The position numbers and the translations under genes are program-made. A DNA stretch of 9,679 nucleotides from Phycisphaerae bacterium (GTDB lineage: Bacteria > Planctomycetota > Phycisphaerae > Sedimentisphaerales > Anaerobacaceae), in contig DAOVNI010000031.1 of assembly GCA_030630315.1 (NCBI GenBank), forward strand, positions 1 to 9,679, in the 5' to 3' direction. Within the stretch, counting starts at the first letter, position 1; each line of letters starts with the position of its first letter. Below, piece after piece: positions 1 through 6,313 of the stretch. Under the pieces are notes generated by a model. It was not told the origin of the DNA. It made no database searches and saw nothing but the letters and a program-made list of their open reading frames with translations.

Positions 1-145
1 GTTATGGCCGATAATCCGCCTTCCCTTTGGCTCCACATAACTTGTTACCTCATTATGCGCAAAGTTCCGTTCTGGCCTGCTGGTTAAGCTTTGACCAGGC
101 TGGATTGTCCAGCTTGCTCACATCAGCTTCGCTTGGCGCACCCAT
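1..145 (-). pseudogene. Short or frameshifted leftward reading frame, runs off the window
   Basis: On the minus strand an ATG at 145-143 is preceded, after 7 bases, by GGAG (156-153), a well-spaced ribosome binding site, and further up by a promoter with an operator-like palindrome. The frame encodes only 30 residues, with LDNPAW at residues 12-17, and stops at TAA (55-53). A neighbouring frame (offset by one base) stays open from about 69 to the window edge and reads RNFAHNEV and onward. Good start signals followed by an early stop, with a second open frame taking over, suggest either a real small peptide followed by another gene, or a gene broken by a frameshift or sequencing error. The LDNPAW stretch loosely recalls the beginning of some GNAT acetyltransferases, but this is too little to assign a function. 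Confidence 0.3.
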
Positions 146-176
146 TACAAATCTCCTTTTGCCTTTAACTCTGTCG

Positions 177-206
177 ATACTACTCTACAAATGTAGAGAT
201 GGTCAA
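177..206 (-). promoter_or_regulatory. Leftward promoter, TTGACC / TAGTAT
   Basis: Read on the minus strand, TTGACC (206-201) and TAGTAT (182-177) are separated by 18 bases and match the sigma-70 consensus at 5/6 and 4/6 positions. They lie about 30 bases upstream of the ribosome binding site of the leftward frame at the window edge. The spacer holds a perfect inverted repeat, so initiation here is probably repressible. The call rests on motif matching only. Confidence 0.45.
183..198. promoter_or_regulatory. BlaI/MecI/CopY-type operator palindrome
   Basis: CTCTACA-AA-TGTAGAG is a perfect inverted repeat with 7-bp arms. Its core TACA-N2-TGTA matches the operator core recognised by the BlaI/MecI/CopY family of winged-helix repressors. 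It lies exactly between the -35 and -10 elements of the leftward promoter, where a bound dimer would block polymerase. No BlaI-type gene is visible in the window, so the cognate repressor is unknown; it may be encoded just to the left. Confidence 0.5.
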
Positions 207-297
207 GAAAAAAAATGAAATTTTTTCAAAAAAATTTTTACCCCCCTTTTTTTACCCCAAAAACCGCCGTTTTCATTGCGCGTAATCTCTTACTGTC

Positions 298-317
298 ATT
301 CCTGCGCAAGCAGGAAT
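298..317. repeat. Small palindromic repeat (hairpin with GCAA loop)
   Basis: ATTCCTGC (298-305) and GCAGGAAT (310-317) form a perfect 8-bp stem closed by a GCAA tetraloop. It lies 30 bases beyond the stop of the PQQ-like gene. On the minus strand the right-hand flank is not T-rich, so it is not a classical intrinsic terminator; it looks like a member of the widespread class of TCATTCCTGC-type extragenic palindromes. The bases between it and the operator (about 207-262) are homopolymer-rich runs of A, T and C with nothing recognisable. Confidence 0.55.
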
Positions 318-346
318 CCAAAAAACCGTCAAATCCTGAAACTGAT

Positions 347-1741
347 TTACCTCTCTTCTGCGATTGCCACAAGGTGATGTCTGGTTCGAAAGAACAATGC
401 GCCCTGCGAAATTGCAGGTGTCGCTATGCAGGTTTCGTTCATCTTATTAACACCAAGCAATTTAAACTCAGGCCCTGCCTTTACGACATATATGTCGCCT
501 TTTTCAGCGGTGAAGTAGATTTTTCCGTCTGCTCCTACCGGAGATGCGCTGAAAGCCCCGCCCTTAGCGCTTAGGCGTTCACGGTATAGCAATTTACCGG
601 TTTTAGCTTCGAAGCAGCTAAGTCTGCCGGAATCCGAGCCGCAATAAAGATAATCACCATAGACGATGGGCGTTGGTATGTAGTTGCCGCCTCTGCTATA
701 GCTCCAGGCGATATGTTTATTGCTTGACGAATTTTCAGCCAATGAAATATCTCCGGCTGCCGACAAGCGCACAGCATAGATGGGCGACATTCGTCCGTGT
801 GCGTTGGTAATATAGACTAAACCGTTACCGACCACAGGCGTCGGAACCGGGATATCACCGCCGCCCCTCATTTTCCAGATTTCGCTTCCCGTCTCCAGAC
901 CATACCCGCCGATGTGCTTGTATCCATTAACAATGATTTGTGAATGCTTCTCGCCTGTATAAACGGTTGGCGTGCCCCAGGTCGGAACATCGCTTCTAAG
1001 TGTCTTCCACAACTCATCGCCATTCTTCAAATTAAAGGCAGCGATAAAGGAATTCTTCTGAACATCACATTGTATAATTACCATTTCCTTATGGATGATG
1101 GGCGAGCTGCCTCCTCCCCATTGGGCGGACCGAGCGCGATAATAACCCCAGTCAAGTACACCAAGGTCCTTTTCCCATACCGGATTGCCCTGGATATCAT
1201 AACAGTACAATCCTTCAGACCCGAAGAATGCAACGACGTAATTTCCGTCCGTACAGGGAGTGGGGGTTGCGTGGCTGGATTTCGGATGCCGTTTGACCTT
1301 CGGCTTTCCGGCGTGAGCTTGTCGCTCCCACAGAATTTTGCCGTTTTTTCTATCTATACAGTAAACACGCCAGCTGAAGATGTCCTTTTCTTTTATCGAT
1401 TCGACGTCTCCATACATTCCCACCTTCAGACTTGATTGCCCCTTACCCTTAACGGCTGTAGTAACAAAGATGCGGTCACCCCATACCGCCGGGCAGGAAT
1501 GGCCAAGGCCGGCAATAGGAGTTTTCCAGCGGATGTTTTCGCCTCGTTCGATATCCCACTTGACCGGGGTCGGATGACCTTCTGTAATACCGCTTGCACA
1601 CGGGCCGCGAAACGAAGGCCAGTTCTGTTCAGCATACAGATTCTCCGCTGTGGAAGAGATTACGATAAGAAAACTAAACGTAGCAATCGCAAATATACCG
1701 AACACACAATGATATCGTTTTGTCACCGGATAACTCATCAT
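347..1741 (-). CDS. Secreted PQQ-like beta-propeller repeat protein
   Basis: A 464-residue protein related to the PQQ-binding-like beta-propeller (BamB-like) repeat proteins abundant in planctomycetes. The N-terminus has a basic start, a hydrophobic stretch at about residues 13-30 and a likely signal peptidase site after LYA. The mature part opens with WPSFRGP and contains repeated blade motifs such as NGKILWER, NGDELWKT, TGSEIWKM and TGKLLYRE, typical of the W-containing edge of each blade. Family members bind or shuttle redox cofactors or act as scaffolds in the periplasm; the catalytic role here cannot be read from the sequence. It is the last gene of the four-gene minus-strand operon, 109 bases behind the DUF6807 gene. 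The start is ambiguous between two adjacent ATGs; the second (1738) sits 8 bases from GGAG (1750-1747) and the first only 5. Confidence 0.9.
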   Translation of the reverse strand: MMSYPVTKRYHCVFGIFAIATFSFLIVISSTAENLYAEQNWPSFRGPCASGITEGHPTPVKWDIERGENIRWKTPIAGLGHSCPAVWGDRIFVTTAVKGKGQSSLKVGMYGDVESIKEKDIFSWRVYCIDRKNGKILWERQAHAGKPKVKRHPKSSHATPTPCTDGNYVVAFFGSEGLYCYDIQGNPVWEKDLGVLDWGYYRARSAQWGGGSSPIIHKEMVIIQCDVQKNSFIAAFNLKNGDELWKTLRSDVPTWGTPTVYTGEKHSQIIVNGYKHIGGYGLETGSEIWKMRGGGDIPVPTPVVGNGLVYITNAHGRMSPIYAVRLSAAGDISLAENSSSNKHIAWSYSRGGNYIPTPIVYGDYLYCGSDSGRLSCFEAKTGKLLYRERLSAKGGAFSASPVGADGKIYFTAEKGDIYVVKAGPEFKLLGVNKMNETCIATPAISQGALFFRTRHHLVAIAEER

Positions 1742-1850
1742 TCACGCTCCTTTCACCAACCCGATACTTAAAAACCACAGAACCAAAATCAGCGACAATC
1801 TGTTCTATGATTACTTTTGTTTTTCTTTCTTTTTGGTCCGGCCTTTCAAG

Positions 1851-3149
1851 TCACTTGATGCCGAGATTTTTCAGTTGTTCGGGACGCAGGAATTCTACGT
1901 GTCCATCCATAAAGGCAACGTTTGTTCCGTATCCTTTTCCCAGCAGTGTCCTGTCATATGCGACAGCCCTCTTGTGGGGACGCCTTACATCCGTCATTTT
2001 GCCCTGGCCGATATATTCGATGTTTTCGACTATCCATTCGAACAAATTTTTCTTGCCCAGATAAGGTTTTAGTTTGTTTAAGTCAGCAGCGAACTTGCCC
2101 TTATGGTCATCAGCATACATTAGTGCCGCAAGAGCTAACTGCCTTAACTTCTCGGCTGATTCGAGCTGCACTTCAATGTAACTTGTCCTCAAGAATGCCT
2201 TCAATTCTCCTTCCAGCATGTCCCTGTCCGCCCGGCCGGGATGAATCAAAATCCGGTACCGCAATGTCAGGCTCTTACCCGCTGCGAGCATGTACGGCTT
2301 ATTGAACAGCACCGCGGGACTAAAGTACGGCATACCCTTCGCAACGTACCACGGTGACGGATGCCGCAGATTATCAGGATGGTCAAATATGGTGACACCC
2401 GCAGACCCGCCGCCCGCCGTCTCTCCGCTAAAATCCAGCCAGCGCGCTTTGTTGCCGTGCGCCTCTTTGTCTTTTCGCCCTTCGCTGTCAACAAACCGCC
2501 AATGACGGGTAGTCTTTGCCATACGCACCGAAAGCCCTGCGTAGCCGCCGAAGCCCTTGCCGCCTTTTTCACCCGGTATCGGCGTCCGGTCGAGCAGCAC
2601 GTCCTTTTCACCGGCCGTGAAGGTGCTCCGCCAGTCGATTCTATATCGGCCTTGCTCATCGGGACCACTCACACGAATCAGCCGCCTTTCGGTCAGCACG
2701 GCGGGCTTGTCCGGCGGGTGGTAACTTAAGCTCATTGCAATGCGAGCTGAGTAGTCGTCTTGTGGTATAGCTTTTATGAACACTATTTCGGTTCTGCCCT
2801 GCGACAGGCCGGTCTTTGGGTCTTCTTCCCAGTAATTCAGCCCGTTGATATACTTCCACGAAAACCACAATGCCCGGTGCCAGCGATGGTCTGCCGGCCG
2901 AAGCCAGGTCAATTCCGTCCCATCAATCAGCCCCACCGGATGAAAATACGGCTTGCCTTCCTTCTTATTGAAGTTGAGCTGCCAGACGATGCGCCCGTGG
3001 TTGAGAAGTGCCAGCGAGCTATCGGTTTGCCGCCAGCTATAGCTGGTTTTTCTCGCTATGGCCGCTCGCTCCGGCCCGGCCTGCCCGGACGAAACCAAAC
3101 AATACCCCACCAAAAACAAAACACACACCAACGTTACGATACGGCTCAT
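1851..3149 (-). CDS. Secreted DUF6807 (PmoA-like) protein with pseudopilin-like C-terminal domain
   Basis: A 432-residue protein with a signal peptide (hydrophobic residues about 4-20, likely cleavage after SGQA). Residues about 35-310 match the DUF6807/PmoA-like family found in planctomycete and verrucomicrobial carbohydrate operons: KPYFHPVG (66-73), the DHRWHRALWFSW block (87-98) and FDHPDN (255-260). Function in this family is not established; association with polysaccharide or glycoside utilisation is inferred from gene neighbourhoods. Residues about 326-432 form an added domain: LRQLALAALMYADDHKGKF (335-353) and YGTNVAFMDGHVEFL (407-421) closely resemble the globular part and the DG-H-V end motif of planctomycete DUF1559/type II pseudopilin-like proteins, but without their N-terminal prepilin helix. 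The start is supported by GAGG 7 bases upstream (3160-3157). Third gene of the operon, 120 bases behind the isomerase gene. Confidence 0.85.
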   Translation of the reverse strand: MSRIVTLVCVLFLVGYCLVSSGQAGPERAAIARKTSYSWRQTDSSLALLNHGRIVWQLNFNKKEGKPYFHPVGLIDGTELTWLRPADHRWHRALWFSWKYINGLNYWEEDPKTGLSQGRTEIVFIKAIPQDDYSARIAMSLSYHPPDKPAVLTERRLIRVSGPDEQGRYRIDWRSTFTAGEKDVLLDRTPIPGEKGGKGFGGYAGLSVRMAKTTRHWRFVDSEGRKDKEAHGNKARWLDFSGETAGGGSAGVTIFDHPDNLRHPSPWYVAKGMPYFSPAVLFNKPYMLAAGKSLTLRYRILIHPGRADRDMLEGELKAFLRTSYIEVQLESAEKLRQLALAALMYADDHKGKFAADLNKLKPYLGKKNLFEWIVENIEYIGQGKMTDVRRPHKRAVAYDRTLLGKGYGTNVAFMDGHVEFLRPEQLKNLGIK

Positions 3150-3225
3150 AATTTTACCTCTGCACTTCGGTCCCCATTTTGCAACTTATTACAAAATGGA
3201 AACCAGAAAACACTATGAGCACAAC

Positions 3226-3259
3226 AGCACAATGGTGCTTATGCCTTATAGGCTTATGC
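3226..3259. repeat. Small hairpin and direct repeat in the operon spacer
   Basis: Between the isomerase and DUF6807 genes lie AGCAC-AATG-GTGCT (3226-3239, 5-bp stem), GCCT-TAT-AGGC (3243-3253) and two exact copies of GCTTATGC (3237-3244 and 3252-3259) spaced 15 bases apart. The stems are short and lack a flanking T-run, so they are more likely extragenic repeat remnants or weak mRNA-processing structures than a terminator inside the operon. Confidence 0.35.
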
Positions 3260-3269
3260 TCTTATCACA

Positions 3270-4094
3270 CTACACCAGCTCTTTGAGATACTTGATACTC
3301 CGCTCGGCCTGGTCCACGGTGCCGCACTCGACGCTCATCACGATGTCACGCGGTGCACTTCTGCAGACCTCGATTACCTTTTTCCAGTCTATAACTCCTT
3401 CGCCGCACGCGCAGCCGGCCGGCGTGCCGGTAACCTTGCCGCGTTTGTCCTCGGACTGCTTTACCGAAATGTCCTTGGCGTGCAGGTGAACCAATCTATC
3501 CTTGACGCGCTGCAGCCACTCAATCGGGTCGTGACCGCTCAGGTAACTGTTGCCGGTATCGAAGTTGATTCCGATAGCCGGCGAATCGACCAGCTCATAA
3601 ATCCTGTCCAGCCCGTCAGGACTCTTACTGTACTGCTGGTGCGGCTCAAGACCAATCAAAATGCCCCTGCCCTCGGCAATCGCCGCGGCCTCGGTCAGCA
3701 CGTACCGCATCAGTACGTGGTCTTCTACTTCCGTTGTCCAGGCAGGCTTCGGGCCTTCGTCGGTATTAACTACCGGCGCACCGCACTCCGCCGCGAAACG
3801 AATCGCCTGCTTGAGGTATTCGGTACTGACCTCCGGCTTACAAAGAGCAGTGTGTGACGACAAGCCGGAAAGTTTCACGCCCGCCTTTTCGCACGCCCGC
3901 TTCATCCGGTACGGGTCATCCAGCAACGAAACACTCTGGTAATAACCTGCTTCACTGAGCAGCTCCCGTCCCCAGTGAACCCACGGCTCGATATATTCGT
4001 ATCCTAACTCCGCCGCCTTTTCCACACCTGCCTCAAACGACTTGTCGGCATGTCGAACAAACTCCAGATTAACTCCAATATACACGTTTCCCAT
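3270..4094 (-). CDS. Sugar phosphate isomerase/epimerase-like TIM barrel (AP endonuclease 2 superfamily)
   Basis: A 274-residue protein of the xylose isomerase-like TIM-barrel superfamily, full length for the family (about 250-300). The expected divalent-metal ligands can be placed: E150 in IGLEPH, D179 in INFDTGNS, H205 in HLHAKD and E256 in MSVECG. The GEG motif at 231-233 is also typical. Members isomerise or epimerise sugars, keto-sugars or inositol derivatives; the exact substrate cannot be told. There is no signal peptide, so it should be cytoplasmic. The ribosome binding site is strong (AAGGAGG, 8 bases before the ATG). It lies 42 bases downstream of the oxidoreductase gene. Such pairs recur in planctomycete gene clusters, where an oxidoreductase makes a keto intermediate for an isomerase-like partner; applying that here is inference. 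Confidence 0.9.
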   Translation of the reverse strand: MGNVYIGVNLEFVRHADKSFEAGVEKAAELGYEYIEPWVHWGRELLSEAGYYQSVSLLDDPYRMKRACEKAGVKLSGLSSHTALCKPEVSTEYLKQAIRFAAECGAPVVNTDEGPKPAWTTEVEDHVLMRYVLTEAAAIAEGRGILIGLEPHQQYSKSPDGLDRIYELVDSPAIGINFDTGNSYLSGHDPIEWLQRVKDRLVHLHAKDISVKQSEDKRGKVTGTPAGCACGEGVIDWKKVIEVCRSAPRDIVMSVECGTVDQAERSIKYLKELV

Positions 4095-4136
4095 TTTACG
4101 ACCTCCTTACTCGTATCTCGTACTTTGTAATCGATT

Positions 4137-5474
4137 TTACAAACGCCACGGACTCCGCATCGACCGTTTCAGCATCCGGTTGGCCTGCTCATTATTGACA
4201 AAAAGCTCTTTTTCCGGGTCCCATTTAAGTTTCTGCTCAAGCCGAATCGCAATATCGCTAATCTGGCACACTATATCCCCCTGCACCGCCGTATCGATAT
4301 GGCATATCGTCTCAGCCCTGCTCTTCACGCAGTCCAGCAGATTCCTCACGTGGTTGCCGCTCCTGGTCAAATGGATATCGTTCGGCCCGAACTCCGTCGT
4401 TAAAAGCTCCTTCGGATGTGCGGTGAGGCCGCCACGGTTTACCTGGACCCAGCCGTCGGTTCCTTCGAAGACGGTGCCGTGACTTTGTATCTTGCCGTAG
4501 CGCTTCGGCCATTCTTCTCGGCAGGGCCAGCCCGTGAAGTTCATCGTTACACCGCTGGAATACTTGCACACAACATCCCAGTTCCGGGCCGTATCGCATA
4601 CGCCGCCTGGTGAAGGCCAGGTGCCTGTCCCTTTGATTTCCACCGGACAGTCAACTTTTTCACCGCTGCCCCAGATAGCAATGTCAATCGGATGAATCCC
4701 CCAGCCGGCGATAAACCCAATCGCATAGTCCGAAATATGCCACCACAACCTATTCAAGCAGCGGTCCTTCGTATAAGGCGTGTAAGGAGCAGGCCCTAAC
4801 CACATATCATAATCAAGCCAGTCCGGCTCAGGCACCGGTTTTGGGTCTCCGCCTGAAGTGCTGCCGGGTGACCACACATTAATTGTGTGCAACTTTCCGA
4901 TTCGCTCATTCAATGCCAATTCGCACGCAAAACGAAAATTCCTGCTCGACCGCTGCTGCGTCCCGAACTGAAATTTTCTGCTGTACCGATGCACCGCCTC
5001 GCGCATCGCCTGGTCTTCCGCTACCGACAGCCCCATCGGTTTTTCCATATAAACATCTTTTCCAGACCTGACCGCCGCCAGCGACACCAGAACATGCCAG
5101 TGGTCCGTCGTTGCAACAAGCACAACATCAATGTCATCACGCGCAACAAGCTCTCGAAAGTCCTCGTAGGTTGCGCAGTCATTGCTTTGATAGCGCTTGT
5201 CCACAAGATTTTTGACTTCCTTGCGTCTGGGTGCCTTAAGGTCGCAGATTGCAACCACACGGGCGTCCTTTTGCGCCATAAAGTTGCGCATTACCCCGGT
5301 ACCTTGAGGCCCAACCCCAACACAGCCGACCGTGATTCGATTACTCGCAGCAACGTTACCGGCCTTACCCAGCGCCGATGATGAAACTATATACGGAAAG
5401 CTTATCGCCCCCACAGCCGCTCCCGTCGTCTTTTTCAAAAAGCCCCGACGGCTAATATCGTTACTTCTTTTCAT
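4137..5474 (-). CDS. Tat-exported Gfo/Idh/MocA family oxidoreductase
   Basis: A 445-residue NAD(P)-dependent dehydrogenase of the Gfo/Idh/MocA family. The N-terminus carries a textbook twin-arginine signal, SRRGFLKK at residues 8-15, followed by a hydrophobic segment, so it is likely exported folded with its cofactor. The Rossmann nucleotide-binding loop is GCVGVGPQGTG (50-60), with an acidic residue at the end of the second strand (D78). The family's EKP motif is at 144-146, and AGWGIHPIDIAIWG in the C-terminal domain matches the conserved GGWG-x-H-x2-D signature of the exported planctomycete and Bacteroidetes subgroup. Known members oxidise sugars, inositols or glycosides, some without releasing the cofactor; the substrate is unknown here. 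First gene of the operon, with GGAG 7 bases before the ATG and a good promoter about 70 bases upstream. Confidence 0.93.
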   Translation of the reverse strand: MKRSNDISRRGFLKKTTGAAVGAISFPYIVSSSALGKAGNVAASNRITVGCVGVGPQGTGVMRNFMAQKDARVVAICDLKAPRRKEVKNLVDKRYQSNDCATYEDFRELVARDDIDVVLVATTDHWHVLVSLAAVRSGKDVYMEKPMGLSVAEDQAMREAVHRYSRKFQFGTQQRSSRNFRFACELALNERIGKLHTINVWSPGSTSGGDPKPVPEPDWLDYDMWLGPAPYTPYTKDRCLNRLWWHISDYAIGFIAGWGIHPIDIAIWGSGEKVDCPVEIKGTGTWPSPGGVCDTARNWDVVCKYSSGVTMNFTGWPCREEWPKRYGKIQSHGTVFEGTDGWVQVNRGGLTAHPKELLTTEFGPNDIHLTRSGNHVRNLLDCVKSRAETICHIDTAVQGDIVCQISDIAIRLEQKLKWDPEKELFVNNEQANRMLKRSMRSPWRL

Positions 5475-5542
5475 AATTCAACTCCTTCCTGACAATTGTT
5501 CTATTATCCCTACCTGCCTGACGAATAACAGGGTGGCCTCCA

Positions 5543-5570
5543 ATTATAACCAAAACCGTTCTAAACTCAA
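5543..5570 (-). promoter_or_regulatory. Promoter of the four-gene catabolic operon
   Basis: On the minus strand TTGAGT (5570-5565) and a perfect TATAAT (5548-5543) are separated by 16 bases. This places a start site near 5536 and a leader of roughly 60 bases before the ATG of the Gfo/Idh/MocA gene. No operator-like palindrome is evident around it. It is the only strong promoter I see for the unit, consistent with joint transcription of the four minus-strand genes. Confidence 0.6.
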
Positions 5571-5576
5571 CTGAAA

Positions 5577-5590
5577 ATCGTAAATCGTCA
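5577..5590 (+). repeat. Heptamer repeat, ATCGTAA type (short copy)
   Basis: ATCGTAA (5577-5583) is followed directly by the variant ATCGTCA (5584-5590). The same heptamer forms a longer tandem at 5827-5854. Its presence at two places in the same spacer marks this region as repeat-derived. No function can be read from it. Confidence 0.5.
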
Positions 5591-5638
5591 ATTATCAATT
5601 AAAAACGCCCCCTTGCCTGCCTTGCGGCTTGTTTAGCC

Positions 5639-5655
5639 GTCGCCGCCACGGCGAC
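5639..5655. repeat. GC-rich palindrome GTCGCCG/CGGCGAC
   Basis: GTCGCCG (5639-5645) and CGGCGAC (5649-5655) form a perfect 7-bp stem with a CCA loop. Neither side has a T-run, and no gene ends nearby on the plus strand, so it is better read as one of several extragenic palindromes in this spacer than as a terminator. Confidence 0.5.
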
Positions 5656-5662
5656 GCCTCAA

Positions 5663-5744
5663 TGTCATCCTGAGCAAAGCGCAGCGGAGTCGAAGGATCT
5701 GGCCTCCACACGAGATAAGTTTACCCTGAGTATATCGAAGGGAA
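5663..5744 (+). repeat. TCATCCTGAG ... CGAAGGA extragenic repeats
   Basis: TGTCATCCTGAGC (5663-5675) running to GTCGAAGGATCT (5689-5700) has the layout of a very common bacterial intergenic element, in which CCTGAG and CGAAGG sit at the two ends. It is followed by a second related element, TTACCCTGAG (5721-5730) to CGAAGGGA (5737-5744). Related copies recur at 5991-6070. Confidence 0.5.
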
Positions 5745-5774
5745 GGATTTATTTGCGTGACGCCGTTGATTTAG

Positions 5775-5793
5775 CCCCGGCCTCTGGCCGGGG
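5775..5793. repeat. Perfect 8-bp hairpin CCCCGGCC/GGCCGGGG
   Basis: CCCCGGCC (5775-5782) and GGCCGGGG (5786-5793) flank a TCT loop, and the plus strand continues TTCTCTT. This is shaped like an intrinsic terminator for rightward transcription, but no rightward gene lies upstream. It may insulate the operon promoter from rightward transcripts, or be another mobile palindrome. The structure is certain; the role is not. Confidence 0.55.
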
Positions 5794-5826
5794 TTCTCTT
5801 ACGATGCGCGGCAATCTCAACCCTCA

Positions 5827-5854
5827 ATCGTAAATCGTAAATCGTAAATAGTAA
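5827..5854 (+). repeat. Tandem heptamer array (ATCGTAA)x3 plus variant
   Basis: Three exact ATCGTAA units (5827-5847) are followed by ATAGTAA (5848-5854). The array lies directly upstream of a TTGACA box. It could bend DNA or be a slippage-prone tract, but no binding factor can be named. Confidence 0.7.
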
Positions 5855-5867
5855 ATCTAAAATCCCC

Positions 5868-5896
5868 TTGACACATTAAAACCTTTCTGTTATTTT
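5868..5896 (+). promoter_or_regulatory. Candidate rightward promoter TTGACA-N17-TATTTT
   Basis: TTGACA (5868-5873) is a perfect -35 box, and TATTTT (5891-5896) lies 17 bases downstream, matching the -10 consensus at 4 of 6 positions. It points toward the DUF5677-like gene but is about 420 bases from its start, with no gene in between. Other TTGACA boxes occur at 6144-6149 and 6202-6207, closer to that gene, but without an equally good -10. One of the three probably drives the accessory genes. Confidence 0.35.
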
Positions 5897-5962
5897 ACCC
5901 CCTTAACGATAACAGCACCTGGCAGTTCAAGCTTCCTCGACAATAACTTGAAATAAATTGAC

Positions 5963-5987
5963 CTAAACGCTATACGCTAAACGCTAT
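5963..5987 (+). repeat. 11-bp direct repeat CTAAACGCTAT
   Basis: CTAAACGCTAT occurs exactly at 5963-5973 and 5977-5987, separated by ACG, giving a 14-bp period. It sits in the middle of the repeat-rich spacer. Two copies only, so it is not an iteron array of convincing size. Confidence 0.6.
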
Positions 5988-5990
5988 CTT

Positions 5991-6070
5991 TTACCCTGAG
6001 CTTTGGAGTTTACCCTGAGTGAAAGAGTTTACACTGAGCTTCGGAGTTCACCCTGAGTGAACTCGAAGGG
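5991..6070 (+). repeat. Cluster of TTACCCTGAG repeats
   Basis: TTACCCTGAG at 5991-6000 and 6010-6019, TTACACTGAG at 6029-6038 and TTCACCCTGAG at 6047-6057 recur at about 18-19 base spacing, ending in CTCGAAGGG (6062-6070). GAGTT separates successive units. This looks like a nested, partly decayed extragenic palindrome family of the CCCTGAG...CGAAGGG type, also present once at 5721-5744. From 6071 to 6313 I see no further repeats and no convincing gene. Confidence 0.6.
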
Positions 6071-6313
6071 AAGTGAGACCTGCTCGGAAAGCTTCTAATG
6101 TTTAACTATCAGCAGGGCTCGAACAATACAAAAATGTTGGTTGTTGACAAACAGAATCACGTTTGATAGTCTAACGCTCACGGATGTTGAATAAGGCCAT
6201 TTTGACACATCTGTTGTAATAATCCTATGCGAGATACGAAATGACCTCAATGAAATGGAGAAATAAATAAGATATCCAAAAATTTCACCTTGATAATTTG
6301 AGAAAAGAAAAAA

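Noticed and set aside
27..218. 63-codon rightward open frame at the left edge
   Set aside because: It lies antisense to the leftward frame with better start signals, lacks a ribosome binding site, and runs through the promoter and operator.
944..1435. 163-codon rightward open frame inside the PQQ-like gene
   Set aside because: Antisense shadow of a clear beta-propeller gene with signal peptide and repeated blade motifs.
5775..5800. Hairpin plus TTCTCTT as an intrinsic terminator
   Set aside because: The shape fits, but no rightward gene precedes it; kept as a palindromic repeat.
5963..5987. Iterons of a replication origin
   Set aside because: Only two copies, with no replication initiator gene, partition genes or DnaA-box cluster nearby.
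6144..6172. Promoter at the TTGACA box nearest the DUF5677-like gene
   Set aside because: The -35 is perfect, but the best -10 at 17 bases is only TAGTCT; mentioned as an alternative, not listed separately.
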